64,000 nucleotides of DNA from NCBI GenBank assembly GCA_037893245.1, contig JBAIAA010000432.1, positions 124,001 to 188,000 of the forward strand. Direction: 5' to 3'. The DNA comes from Crossaster papposus. Its lineage: Eukaryota > Echinodermata > Asteroidea > Velatida > Solasteridae. Below the pieces are notes generated by a model. That model had not been told where the DNA came from, searched no databases, and saw nothing but the letters and a program-made list of their open reading frames with translations. Positions 38,906 through 52,600 of the stretch are shown here, piece after piece. The position numbers were made by a program, and so were the translations under genes. Every line of letters starts with the position of its first letter. Position 1 is the first letter of the stretch.

Positions 38906-40444
38906 TAACAAAAACAAGAGCTGTTTCGGCCTACATGTGTATGTTGCTTTCAAAGCTTTCAAAAGACGTCGCTTTCAAAGTTTGCTAATGCACGCGCTAG
39001 CTACACATTTGTTTACATTGCGCGCGCATGCAGTACTTCTTTGTTTAGTCTCAGTGCCATATACAATAATGTACCACTTTTATTTTACCACAAAACGTAT
39101 TGCACGGGTCAGGCACTCATGGTCGATTAGGCGCACTGAAAATCACACCTGGTATTTTTGTACGGAACACCAATACATTCAGTAAGTAGATTCACTGCAC
39201 AGCTACAGTTCTGTACTGGGGTTGTTTACAGGTATATTGTACACGCACTCGTACCAGTACGTACATGTACATGTACACAACAGTGCACGCGCCATGCATT
39301 GCAGAGATAGGATCGTGTCATTCCTGTACATACAGTGTTTATTCGTGATGTTCATGCATGGCCAGCTAGCTATAGCTAACGCATACATTGGCGCGCATGG
39401 CTGACGCGGCACACATACTGCGTGAGTATACCGCAAGTGTACGTAAAAAAACAGTACCTTAATTAGTACTGTAGTATAGATTTTTCCATGACACAAAATC
39501 AACGGACGCGTTCCGGTTCGCGTTACAAATCAAACTGAAGAAATTACTTCTCCTGTGGAATTTTTAAGGAGCGCTGTGTTTTGTTCTCCTTGGAAAATAT
39601 TAACCTACTTTCCGGGTTTTGGTGTGCGGCACTCTGCTGTTCAAAATTAGTGAGAACAAGAATGAATGATCCCAGCTGTTGAATAGTATGGGCAAATGGG
39701 ACTTTTTGAGCCCCGGCGTGAATGGGAGCAATAATGAATGTCAGGTGGTTAAGAGAATGATGGCGCTTTCCCATCCAGTGACATTCCTCTCTCTGTGACT
39801 TGTATGGCTTAATTTAAGCACGAAATAGTCTAGGCCCGTTATGTCCGAAATAAATGGAGTGGGCGAACACTAAAGACTAGATGACCGTATGGTATAAGAT
39901 AAATCAAATGTGATTTTATTTGGGGTGCGAGGGGAGAATTGTAATCGCAAATTCTCTTGTGTTAGCAATAGCAGTGCTTTCGTGTCTTTACTGTTATGAC
40001 ACTCGTCAGTTGCAGGTAGGTGATTCCATGGTAAGGAATCGGGTCTAACTCGCAAGGTGTGTGGGTTTGGTGTGGTTACAATCAATGAACGTGAATTCCA
40101 GGTATTTGGAACTTAGCCATATTATTTATATTGGGTCCGTATTATTTCTCTTGTATAGAGAGCAGTATGTTGGGTTACAACTGTGTTTTTTTACTGCTTG
40201 GTGTTTTAATTGTTACGGTCCGGTTGTTTATGGCTCGGTTGCTGATTGGAATTGGCGTTTTTGCGTTCGCATTTGCCAGAGAAGAGGTTTGATATTTGTT
40301 GGTTAAGTGATCTCATTGTTACCTTTTTTCGGTTTATTTCTTGCCATGGCTTTCCTATGCGGAAATTGTATATGAATATAATGAATATATTCGGATTGTG
40401 GGGCACATTGTAGGCAAGAAAAACCGTTTGGTTTGTTTTGGTTT
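38906..40444. other. Intergenic, no gene recognised
   Basis: ACGT/TACATG-rich palindromic steps lie around 39255-39275. The remainder has short frames only. Confidence 0.5.
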
Positions 40445-43400
40445 GGTCGATGGGAATATGAATACCTTGGATTCTATCAAGCTTAGCTAACAGATCAAGC
40501 CGATAGGATTGGGTTGGGTTGCTTGTGTGTAAAGCCTTTGCCTCCAAGTCAGGTTCATAATGTACATATTGAAAGTGTCGTTCACTGTTTGTGTAGATTT
40601 GCTAAACTATACATTTTTGGAAAAGTTAGGAAATACTCAACATAAAAACCAATGTTTACATTTGTTTTTAGGTTCTTTTGAAAAAATGGTTCTTTAATGT
40701 GACGTGACACATGAAAAGTCATTGGGTGTCACTGGCATCCTTCGCAATTCAGCACACCAGCTGCGAGTAAGGATGATTAGCCTCCCCAATTATTATTATT
40801 ATATGAATACCGTGGATTCTATCCAGCTTAGCTATTAGGTCAGGCCGGTAGGATTGGGTCGATGGGGTTATGAAAACCATGGATTCTATCAAGCTTAGCT
40901 ATTAGGTCAGGCCGATAGGATTGGGTCAATGGGGTTATGAATACCTTGGATTCTATCCAGCTTAGCTAAGGTCAGGCCGATAGGACTGGGTCGATGGGAA
41001 TATAATACCTTGGATTCTATCAAGCTTAGCTAACAGATCAAGCCGATAGGATTGGGTTGGTTGCTTGTGTGTAAAGCCTTTGCCTCCAAGTCAGGTTCAT
41101 AATGTACATATTGAAAGTGTCGTTCACTGTTTGTGTAGATTTGCTAAACTATACATTTTTGGAAACGTTAGGAAATACTCAACATAAAAACCAATGTTTA
41201 CATTTGTTTTTAGGTTCTTTTGAAAAAATGGTTCTTTAATGTGACGTGACACATGAAAAGTCATTGGGTGTCACTTGCATCCTTCGCAATTCAGCACACC
41301 AGCAGCGAGTAAGGATGATTAGCCTCCCCAATTATTATTATTATATGAATACCGTGGATTCTATCCAGCTTAGCTATTTGGTCAGGCCGGTAGGATTGGG
41401 TCGATGGGGTTATGAATACCATGGATTCTATCGAGCTTAGCTATTAGGTCAGGCCGATAGGATTGGGTCAATGGGGTTATGAATACCGTTGATTCTATTC
41501 AGCTTAGCCATTAGCTCAGGCCGATAGGATTGGGTCGATTGGGATATACCTTGGATTCTATCCAGCTTAGCTATTAGGTCAGGCCGGTAGGATTGGGTCG
41601 ATGGGAATATGAATACCTTGGATTCTATCCAGCTTAGCTAAGGTCAGGCCGATAGGACTGGGTCGATGGGAATATAATACCTTGGATTCTATCAAGCTTA
41701 GCTAACAGATCAAGCCGATAGGATTGGTTGGGTGGCTTGTGTGTAAAGCCCTTGCCTCCAAGTCAGGTTCATAATGTACATATTGAAAGTTTCGTTCACT
41801 GTTTTTGTAGATTTGCTAAACTATACATTTTTGGAAACGTTAGGAAATAATCAACATAAAAACCAATGTTTACATTTGTTTTTAGGTTCTTTTGAAAAAA
41901 TGGTTCTTTAATGTGACGTGGCACATGAACAGTCATTGGGTGTCACTTGCATCCTTCGCAATTCAGCACACCAGCTGCGAGTAAGGATGATTAGCCTCCC
42001 CAATTATTATTATTATTATATGAATACCGTTGATTCTATCCAGCTTAGCTATTAGGTCAGGCCGGTAGGATTGGGTCGATGGGGTTGTGAATACATTGGA
42101 TTCTATCAAGCTTAGCTATTAGGTCAGGCCGATAGGATTGGGTCAATGGGGTTATGAATACCGTTGATTCTAGTCAGCTTAGCTATTAGCTCAGGCCGAT
42201 AGGATTGGGTCGATTGGGATATACCTTGGATTCTATCCAGCTTAGCTAAGGTCAGGCCGATAGGACTGGGTCGATGGGAATATAATACCTTGGATTCTAT
42301 CAAGCTTAGCTAACAGATCAAGCCGATAGAATTGGGTTGGGTGGCTTGTGTGTAAAGCGCTTGCCTCTAAGTCAGGTTCATAATGTACATATTGAAAGTT
42401 TCGTTCACTGTTTGTGTAGATTTGCTAAACTATACATATTTGGAAACGTTAGGAAATACTCAACATAAAAAACCAATGTTTACATTTGTTTTTAGGTTCT
42501 TTTGAAAAAATGGTTCTTTAATGTGACGTGACACATGAAAAGTCATTGGGTGTCACTTGCATCCTTCGCAATTCAGCACACCAGCTGCAAGTAAGGATGA
42601 TTAGCCTCCCCAATTATTATTATTATATGAATACCGTGGATTCTATCCAGCTTAGCTATTAGGTCAGGCCGGTAGGATTGGGTCGATGGGAATATAAATA
42701 CCTTGGATTCTATCCAACTTAGCTAAGGTCAGGCCGATAGGACTGGGTCGATGGGAATATAATACCTTGGATTCTATCAAGCTTAGCTAACAGATCAAGC
42801 CGATAGGATTGGGTTGGGTGGCTTGTGTGTAAAGCCTTTGCCTCCAAGTAAGGTTCATAATGTACATATTGAAAGTTTCGTTCACTGTTTGTGTAGATTT
42901 GCTAAACTATACATTTTTGGAAACGTTAGGAAATACTCAACATAAAAACCAATGTTTACATTTGTTTTTAGGTTCTTTTGAAAAAATGGTTCTTTAATGT
43001 GACGTGACACATGAAAAGTCATTGGGTGTCACTTGCATCCTTCGCAATTCAGCACACCAGCTGCGAGTAAGGATGATTAGCCTCCCCAATTATTATTATT
43101 ATATGAATACCGTGGATTCTATCCAGCTTAGCTATTAGGTCAGGCCGGTAGGATTGGGTCGATGGGGTTATGAAAACCATGGATTCTATCAAGCTTAGCT
43201 ATTAGGTCAGGCCGATAGGATTGGGTCGATTGGGATTTTCCATGGATTCTATCCAGCTTAGCTATTAGGTCAGGCCGGTAGGATTGGGTCGATGGGAATA
43301 TAAATACCTTGGATTCTATCCAACTTAGCTAAGGTCAGGCCGATAGGACTGGGTCGATGGGAATATAATACCTTGGATTCTATCAAGCTTAGCTAACAGA

Positions 43401-46400
43401 TCAAGCCGATAGGATTGGGTTGGGTGGCTTGTGTGTAAAGCCTTTGCCTCCAAGTAAGGTTCATAATGTACATATTGAAAGTTTCGTTCACTGTTTGTGT
43501 AGATTTGCTAAACTATACATTTTTGGAAACGTTAGGAAATACTCAACATAAAAACCAATGTTTACATTTGTTTTTAGGTTCTTTTGAAAAAATGGTTCTT
43601 TAATGTGACGTGACACATGAAAAGTCATTGGGTGTCACTTGCATCCTTCGCAATTCAGCACACCAGCTGCGAGTAATGATGATTAGCCTCCCCAATTATT
43701 ATTATTATATGAATACCGTAGATTCTATCCAGCTTAGCTATTAGGTCAGGCCGGTAGGATTGGGTCGATGGGGTTATGAAAACCATGGATTCTATCAAGC
43801 TTAGCTATTAGGTCAGGCCGATAGGATTGGGTCGATTGGGATTTTCCATGGATTCTATCCAGCTTAGCTATTAGGTCAGGCCGGTAGGATTGGGTCGATG
43901 GGAATATAAATACCTTGGATTCTATCCAACTTAGCTAAGGTCAGGCCGATAGGACTGGGTCGATGGGAATATAATACCTTGGATTCTATCAAGCTTAGCT
44001 AACAGATCAAGCCGATAGGATTGGGTTGGGTGGCTTGTGTGTAAAGCCTTTGCCTCCAAGTAAGGTTCATAATGTACATATTGAAAATTTCGTTCACTGT
44101 TTGTGTAGATTTGCTAAACTATACATTTTTGGAAACGTTAGGAAATACTCAACATAAAAACCAATGTTTACATTTGTTTTTAGGTTCTTTTGAAAAAATG
44201 GTTCTTTAATGTGACGTGACACATGAAAAGTCATTGGGTGTCACTTGCATCCTTCGCAATTCAGCACACCAGCTGCGAGTAAGGATGATTAGCCTCCCCA
44301 ATTATTATTATTATATGAATACCGTGGATTCTATCCAGCTTAGCTATTAGGTCAGGCCGGTAGGATTGGGTCGATGGGGTTATGAAAACCATGGATTCTA
44401 TCAAGCTTAGCTATTAGGTCAGGCCGATAGGATTGGGTCGATTGGGATTTTCCATGGATTCTATCCAGCTTAGCTATTAGGTCAGGCCGGTAGGATTGGG
44501 TCGATGGGAATATAAATACCTTGGATTCTATCCAACTTAGCTAAGGTCAGGCCGATAGGACTGGGTCGATGGGAATATAATACCTTGGATTCTATCAAGC
44601 TTAGCTAACAGATCAAGCCGATAGGATTGGGTTGGGTTGGGTGGCTTGTGTGTAAAGCCTTTGCCTCCAAGTAAGGTTCATAATGTACATATTGAAAGTT
44701 TCGTTCACTGTTTGTGTAGATTTGCTAAACTATACATTTTTGGAAACGTTAGGAAATACTCAACATAAAAACCAATGTTTACATTTGTTTTTAGGTTCTT
44801 TTGAAAAAATGGTTCTTTAATGTGACGTGACACATGAAAAGTCATTGGGTGTCACTTGCATCCTTCGCAATTCAGCACACCAGCTGCGAGTAAGGATGAT
44901 TAGCCTCCCCAATTATTATTATTATATGAATACCGTGGATTCTATCCAGCTTAGCTATTAGGTCAGGCCGGTAGGATTGGGTCGATGGGGTTATGAAAAC
45001 CATGGATTCTATCAAGCTTAGCTATTAGGTCAGGCCGATAGGATTGGGTCGATTGGGATTTTCCATGGATTCTATCCAGCTTAGCTATTAGGTCAGGCCG
45101 GTAGGATTGGGTCGATGGGAATATAAATACCTTGGATTCTATCCAACTTAGCTAAGGTCAGGCCGATAGGACTGGGTCGATGGGAATATAATACCTTGGA
45201 TTCTATCAAGCTTAGCTAACAGATCAAGCCGATAGGATTGGGTTGGGTGGCTTGTCTGTAAAGCCTTTGCCTCCAAGTAAGGTTCATAATGTACATATTG
45301 AAAGTTTCGTTCACTGTTTGTGTAGATTTGCTAAACTATACATTTTTGGAAACGTTAGGAAATACTCAACATAAAAACCAATGTTTACATTTGTTTTTAG
45401 GTTCTTTTGAAAAAATGGTTCTTTAATGTGACGTGACACATGAAAAGTCATTGGGTGTCACTTGCATCCTTCGCAATTCAGCACACCAGCTGCGAGTAAG
45501 GATGATTAGCCTCCCCAATTATTATTATTATATGAATACCGTGGATTCTATCCAGCTTAGCTATTAGGTCAGGCCGGTAGGATTGGGTCGATGGGGTTAT
45601 GAAAACCATGGATTCTATCAAGCTTAGCTATTAGGTCAGGCCGATAGGATTGGGTCGATTGGGATTTTCCATGGATTCTATCCAGCTTAGCTATTAGGTC
45701 AGGCCGGTAGGATTGGGTCGATGGGAATATAAATACCTTGGATTCTATCCAACTTAGCTAAGGTCAGGCCGATAGGACTGGGTCGATGGGAATATAATAC
45801 CTTGGATTCTATCAAGCTTAGCTAACAGATCAAGCCGATAGGATTGGGTTGGGTGGCTTGTGTGTAAAGCCTTTGCCTCCAAGTAAGGTTCATAATGTAC
45901 ATATTGAAAGTTTCGTTCACTGTTTGTGTAGATTTGCTAAACTATACATTTTTGGAAACGTTAGGAAATACTCAACATAAAAACCAAAGTTTACATTTGT
46001 TTTTAGGTTCTTTTGAAAAAATGGTTCTTTAATGTGACGTGACACATGAAAAGTCATTGGGTGTCACTTGCATCCTTCGCAATTCAGCACACCAGCTGCG
46101 AGTAAGGATGATTAGCCTCCCCAATTATTATTATTATATGAATACCGTGGATTCTATCCAGCTTAGCTATTAGGTCAGGCCGATAGGATTGGGTCGATGG
46201 GGTTATGAAAACCATGGATTCTATCAAGCTTAGCTATTAGGTCAGGCCGATAGGATTGGGTCGATTGGGATTTTCCATGGATTCTATCCAGCTTAGCTAT
46301 TAGGTCAGGCCGGTAGGATTGGGTCGATGGGAATATAAATACCTTGGATTCTATCCAACTTAGCTAAGGTCAGGCCGATAGGACTGGGTCGATGGGAATA

Positions 46401-49400
46401 TAATACCTTGGATTCTATCAAGCTTAGCTAACAGATCAAGCCGATAGGATTGGGTTGGGTGGCTTGTGTGTAAAGCCTTTGCCTCCAAGTAAGGTTCATA
46501 ATGTACATATTGAAAGTTTCGTTCACTGTTTGTGTAGATTTGCTAAACTATACATTTTTGGAAACGTTAGGAAATACTCAACATAAAAACCAATGTTTAC
46601 ATTTGTTTTTAGGTTCTTTTGAAAAAATGGTTCTTTAATGTGACGTGACACATGAAAAGTCATTGGGTGTCACTTGCATCCTTCGCAATTCAGCACACCA
46701 GCTGCGAGTAAGGATGATTAGCCTCCCCAATTATTATTATTATATGAATACCGTGGATTCTATCCAGCTTAGCTATTAGGTCAGGCCGGTAGGATTGGGT
46801 CGATGGGGTTATGAAAACCATGGATTCTATCAAGCTTAGCTATTAGGTCAGGCCGATAGGATTGGGTCGATTGGGATTTTCCATGGATTCTATCCAGCTT
46901 AGCTATTAGGTCAGGCCGGTAGGATTGGGTCGATGGGAATATAAATACCTTGGATTCTATCCAACTTAGCTAAGGTCAGGCCGATAGGACTGGGTCGATG
47001 GGAATATAATACCTTGGATTCTATCAAGCTTAGCTAACAGATCAAGCCGATAGGATTGGGTTGGGTGGCTTGTGTGTAAAGCCTTTGCCTCCAAGTAAGG
47101 TTCATAATGTACATATTGAAAGTTTCGTTCACTGTTTGTGTAGATTTGCTAAACTATACATTTTTGGAAACGTTAGGAAATACTCAACATAAAAACCAAT
47201 GTTTACATTTGTTTTTAGGTTCTTTTGAAAAAATGGTTCTTTAATGTGACGTGACACATGAAAAGTCATTGGGTGTCACTTGCATCCTTCGCAATTCAGC
47301 ACACCAGCTGCGAGTAAGGATGATTAGCCTCCCCAATTATTATTATTATATGAATACCGTGGATTCTATCCAGCTTAGCTATTAGGTCAGGCCGGTAGGA
47401 TTGGGTCGATGGGGTTATGAAAACCATGGATTCTATCAAGCTTAGCTATTAGGTCAGGCCGATAGGATTGGGTCGATTGGGATTTTCCATGGATTCTATC
47501 CAGCTTAGCTATTAGATCAGGCCGGTAGGATTGGGTCGATGGAAATATAAATACCTTGGATTCTATCCAACTTAGCTAAGGTCAGGCCGATAGGACTGGG
47601 TCGATGGGAATATAATACCTTGGATTCTATCAAGCTTAGCTAACAGATCAAGCCGATAGGATTGGGTTGGGTGGCTTGTGTGTAAAGCCTTTGCCTCCAA
47701 GTAAGGTTCATAATGTACATATTGAAAATTTCGTTCACTGTTTGTGTAGATTTGCTAAACTATACATTTTTGGAAACGTTAGAAAATACTCAACATAAAA
47801 ACCAATGTTTACATTTGTTTTTAGGTTCTTTTGAAAAAATGGTTCTTTAATGTGACGTGACACATGAAAAGTCATTGGGTGTCACTTGCATCCTTCGCAA
47901 TTCAGCACACCAGCTGCGAGTAAGGATGATTAGCCTCCCCAATTATTATTATTATATGAATACCGTGGATTCTATCCAGCTTAGCTATTAGGTCAGGCCG
48001 GTAGGATTGGGTCGATGGGGTTATGAAAACCATGGATTCTATCAAGCTTAGCTATTAGGTCAGGCCGATAGGATTGGGTCGATTGGGATTTTCCATGGAT
48101 TCTATCCAGCTTAGCTATTAGGTCAGGCCGGTAGGATTGGGTCGATGGGAATATAAATACCTTGGATTCTATCCAACTTAGCTAAGGTCAGGCCGATAGG
48201 ACTGGGTCGATGGGAATATAATACCTTGGATTCTATCAAGCTTAGCTAACAGATCAAGCCGATAGGATTGGGTTGGGTTGGGTGGCTTGTGTGTAAAGCC
48301 TTTGCCTCCAAGTAAGGTTCATAATGTACATATTGAAAGTTTCGTTCACTGTTTGTGTAGATTTGCTAAACTATACATTTTTGGAAACGTTAGGAAATAC
48401 TCAACATAAAAACCAATGTTTACATTTGTTTTTAGGTTCTTTTGAAAAAATGGTTCTTTAATGTGACGTGACACATGAAAAGTCATTGGGTGTCACTTGC
48501 ATCCTTCGCAATTCAGCACACCAGCTGCGAGTAAGGATGATTAGCCTCCCCAATTATTATTATTATATGAATACCGTGGATTCTATCCAGCTTAGCTATT
48601 AGGTCAGGCCGGTAGGATTGGGTCGATGGGGTTATGAAAACCATGGATTCTATCAAGCTTAGCTATTAGGTCAGGCCGATAGGATTGGGTCGATTGGGAT
48701 TTTCCATGGATTCTATCCAGCTTAGCTATTAGGTCAGGCCGGTAGGATTGGGTCGATGGGAATATAAATACCTTGGATTCTATCCAACTTAGCTAAGGTC
48801 AGGCCGATAGGACTGGGTCGATGGGAATATAATACCTTGGATTCTATCAAGCTTAGCTAACAGATCAAGCCGATAGGATTGGGTTGGGTGGCTTGTGTGT
48901 AAAGCCTTTGCCTCCAAGTAAGGTTCATAATGTACATATTGAAAGTTTCGTTCACTGTTTGTGTAGATTTGCTAAACTATACATTTTTGGAAACGTTAGG
49001 AAATACTCAACATAAAAACCAATGTTTACATTTGTTTTTAGGTTCTTTTGAAAAAATGGTTCTTTAATGTGACGTGACACATGAAAAGTCATTGGGTGTC
49101 ACTTGCATCCTTCGCAATTCAGCACACCAGCTGCGAGTAAGGATGATTAGCCTCCCCAATTATTATTATTATATGAATACCGTGGATTCTATCCAGCTTA
49201 GCTATTAGGTCAGGCCGGTAGGATTAGGTCGATGGGGTTATGAAAACCATGGATTCTATCAAGCTTAGCTATTAGGTCAGGCCGATAGGATTGGGTCGAT
49301 TGGGATTTTCCATGGATTCTATCCAGCTTAGCTATTAGGTCAGGCCGGTAGGATTGGGTCGATGGAAATATAAATACCTTGGATTCTATCCAACTTAGCT

Positions 49401-49440
49401 AAGGTCAGGCCGATAGGACTGGGTCGATGGGAATATAATA

Positions 49441-49618
49441 CAGTCAAACCTTGATATAGTGGCCACCCATGGTACCGGTTGTACGTGGCCACTATGAGCA
49501 AGTGGCCACTATATAAAGGCAGTATGTTTATGCAAGAATCAAACTGGGACCGAGCAAAGGTGGCCAGTTTAGCCAGGTGGCCGCTGCAGAAAGGTGGCCA
49601 CAATGGCAGGTTTCACTG
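49441..49618. mobile_element. 178-bp MITE in the satellite, TA duplication
   Basis: CAGTCAAACCTTGATATAG at the left and GGCAGGTTTCACTG at the right are imperfect inverted ends flanked by TA (49439-49440, 49619-49620). GTGGCCAC-type palindromes repeat inside. It lengthens one 606-bp unit by exactly 180 bp. Tc1/mariner-pogo type by target and ends. Confidence 0.85.
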
Positions 49619-52600
49619 TACCTTGGATTCTATCAAGCTTAGCTAACAGATCAAGCCGATAGGATTGGGTTGGGTGGCTTGTGTGTAAAGCCTTTGCCTC
49701 CAAGTAAGGTTCATAATGTACATATTGAAAGTTTCGTTCACTGTTTGTGTAGATTTGCTAAACTATACATTTTTGGAAACGTTAGGAAATACTCAACATA
49801 AAAACCAATGTTTACATTTGTTTTTAGGTTCTTTTGAAAAAATGGTTCTTTAATGTGACGTGACACATGAAAAGTCATTGGGTGTCACTTGCATCCTTCG
49901 CAATTCAGCACACCAGCTGCGAGTAAGGATGATTAGCCTCCCCAATTATTATTATTATATGAATACCGTGGATTCTATCCAGCTTAGCTATTAGGTCAGG
50001 CCGGTAGGATTGGGTCGATGGGGTTATGAAAACCATGGATTCTATCAAGCTTAGCTATTAGGTCAGGCCGATAGGATTGGGTCGATTGGGATTTTCCATG
50101 GATTCTATCCAGCTTAGCTATTAGGTCAGGCCGGTAGGATTGGGTCGATGGGAATATAAATACCTTGGATTCTATCCAACTTAGCTAAGGTCAGGCCGAT
50201 AGGACTGGGTCGATGGGAATATAATACCTTGGATTCTATCAAGCTTAGCTAACAGATCAAGCCGATAGGATTGGGTTGGGTGGCTTGTGTGTAAAGCCTT
50301 TGCCTCCAAGTAAGGTTCATAATGTACATATTGAAAGTTTCGTTCACTGTTTGTGTAGATTTGCTAAACTATACATTTTTGGAAACGTTAGGAAATACTC
50401 AACATAAAAACCAATGTTTACATTTGTTTTTAGGTTCTTTTGAAAAAATGGTTCTTTAATGTGACGTGACACATGAAAAGTCATTGGGTGTCACTTGCAT
50501 CCTTCGCAATTCAGCACACCAGCTGCGAGTAAGGATGATTAGCCTCCCCAATTATTATTATTATATGAATACCGTGGATTCTATCCAGCTTAGCTATTAG
50601 GTCAGGCCGGTAGGATTGGGTCGATGGGGTTATGAAAACCATGGATTCTATCAAGCTTAGCTATTAGGTCAGGCCGATAGGATTGGGTCGATTGGGATTT
50701 TCCATGGATTCTATCCAGCTTAGCTATTAGGTCAGGCCGGTAGGATTGGGTCGATGGGAATATAAATACCTTGGATTCTATCCAACTTAGCTAAGGTCAG
50801 GCCGATAGGACTGGGTCGATGGGAATATAATACCTTGGATTCTATCAAGCTTAGCTAACAGATCAAGCCGATAGGATTGGGTTGGGTGGCTTGTGTGTAA
50901 AGCCTTTGCCTCCAAGTAAGGTTCATAATGTACATATTGAAAGTTTCGTTCACTGTTTGTGTAGATTTGCTAAACTATACATTTTTGGAAACGTTAGGAA
51001 ATACTCAACATAAAAACCAATGTTTACATTTGTTTTTAGGTTCTTTTGAAAAAATGGTTCTTTAATGTGACGTGACACATGAAAAGTCATTGGGTGTCAC
51101 TTGCATCCTTCGCAATTCAGCACACCAGCTGCGAGTAAGGATGATTAGCCTCCCCAATTATTATTATTATATGAATACCGTGGATTCTATCCAGCTTAGC
51201 TATTAGGTCAGGCCGGTAGGATTGGGTCGATGGGGTTATGAAAACCATGGATTCTATCAAGCTTAGCTATTAGGTCAGGCCGATAGGATTGGGTCGATTG
51301 GGATTTTCCATGGATTCTATCCAGCTTAGCTATTAGGTCAGGCCGGTAGGATTGGGTCGATGGGAATATAAATACCTTGGATTCTATCCAACTTAGCTAA
51401 GGTCAGGCCGATAGGACTGGGTCGATGGGAATATAATACCTTGGATTCTATCAAGCTTAGCTAACAGATCAAGCCGATAGGATTGGGTTGGGTGGCTTGT
51501 GTGTAAAGCCTTTGCCTCCAAGTAAGGTTCATAATGTACATATTGAAAGTTTCGTTCACTGTTTGTGTAGATTTGCTAAACTATACATTTTTGGAAACGT
51601 TAGGAAATACTCAACATAAAAACCAATGTTTACATTTGTTTTTAGGTTCTTTTGAAAAAATGGTTCTTTAATGTGACGTGACACATGAAAAGTCATTGGG
51701 TGTCACTTGCATCCTTCGCAATTCAGCACACCAGCTGCGAGTAAGGATGATTAGCCTCCCCAATTATTATTATTATATGAATACCGTGGATTCTATCCAG
51801 CTTAGCTATTAGGTCAGGCCGGTAGGATTGGGTCGATGGGGTTATGAAAACCATGGATTCTATCAAGCTTAGCTATTAGGTCAGGCCGATAGGATTGGGT
51901 CGATTGGGATTTTCCATGGATTCTATCCAGCTTAGCTATTAGGTCAGGCCGGTAGGATTGGGTCGATGGGAATATAAATACCTTGGATTCTATCCAACTT
52001 AGCTAAGGTCAGGCCGATAGGACTGGGTCGATGGGAATATAATACCTTGGATTCTATCAAGCTTAGCTAACAGATCAAGCCGATAGGATTGGGTTGGGTG
52101 GCTTGTGTGTAAAGCCTTTGCCTCCAAGTAAGGTTCATAATGTACATATTGAAAGTTTCGTTCACTGTTTGTGTAGATTTGCTAAACTATACATTTTTGG
52201 AAACGTTAGGAAATACTCAACATAAAAACCAATGTTTACATTTGTTTTTAGGTTCTTTTGAAAAAATGGTTCTTTAATGTGACGTGACACATGAAAAGTC
52301 ATTGGGTGTCACTTGCATCCTTCGCAATTCAGCACACCAGCTGCGAGTAAGGATGATTAGCCTCCCCAATTATTATTATTATATGAATACCGTGGATTCT
52401 ATCCAGCTTAGCTATTAGGTCAGGCCGGTAGGATTGGGTCGATGGGGTTATGAAAACCATGGATTCTATCAAGCTTAGCTATTAGGTCAGGCCGATAGGA
52501 TTGGGTCGATTGGGATTTTCCATGGATTCTATCCAGCTTAGCTATTAGGTCAGGCCGGTAGGATTGGGTCGATGGGAATATAAATACCTTGGATTCTATC

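Noticed and set aside
49340..49603. 87-aa minus-strand frame in the satellite
   Set aside because: It exists only because a MITE was inserted in one unit. No motif.
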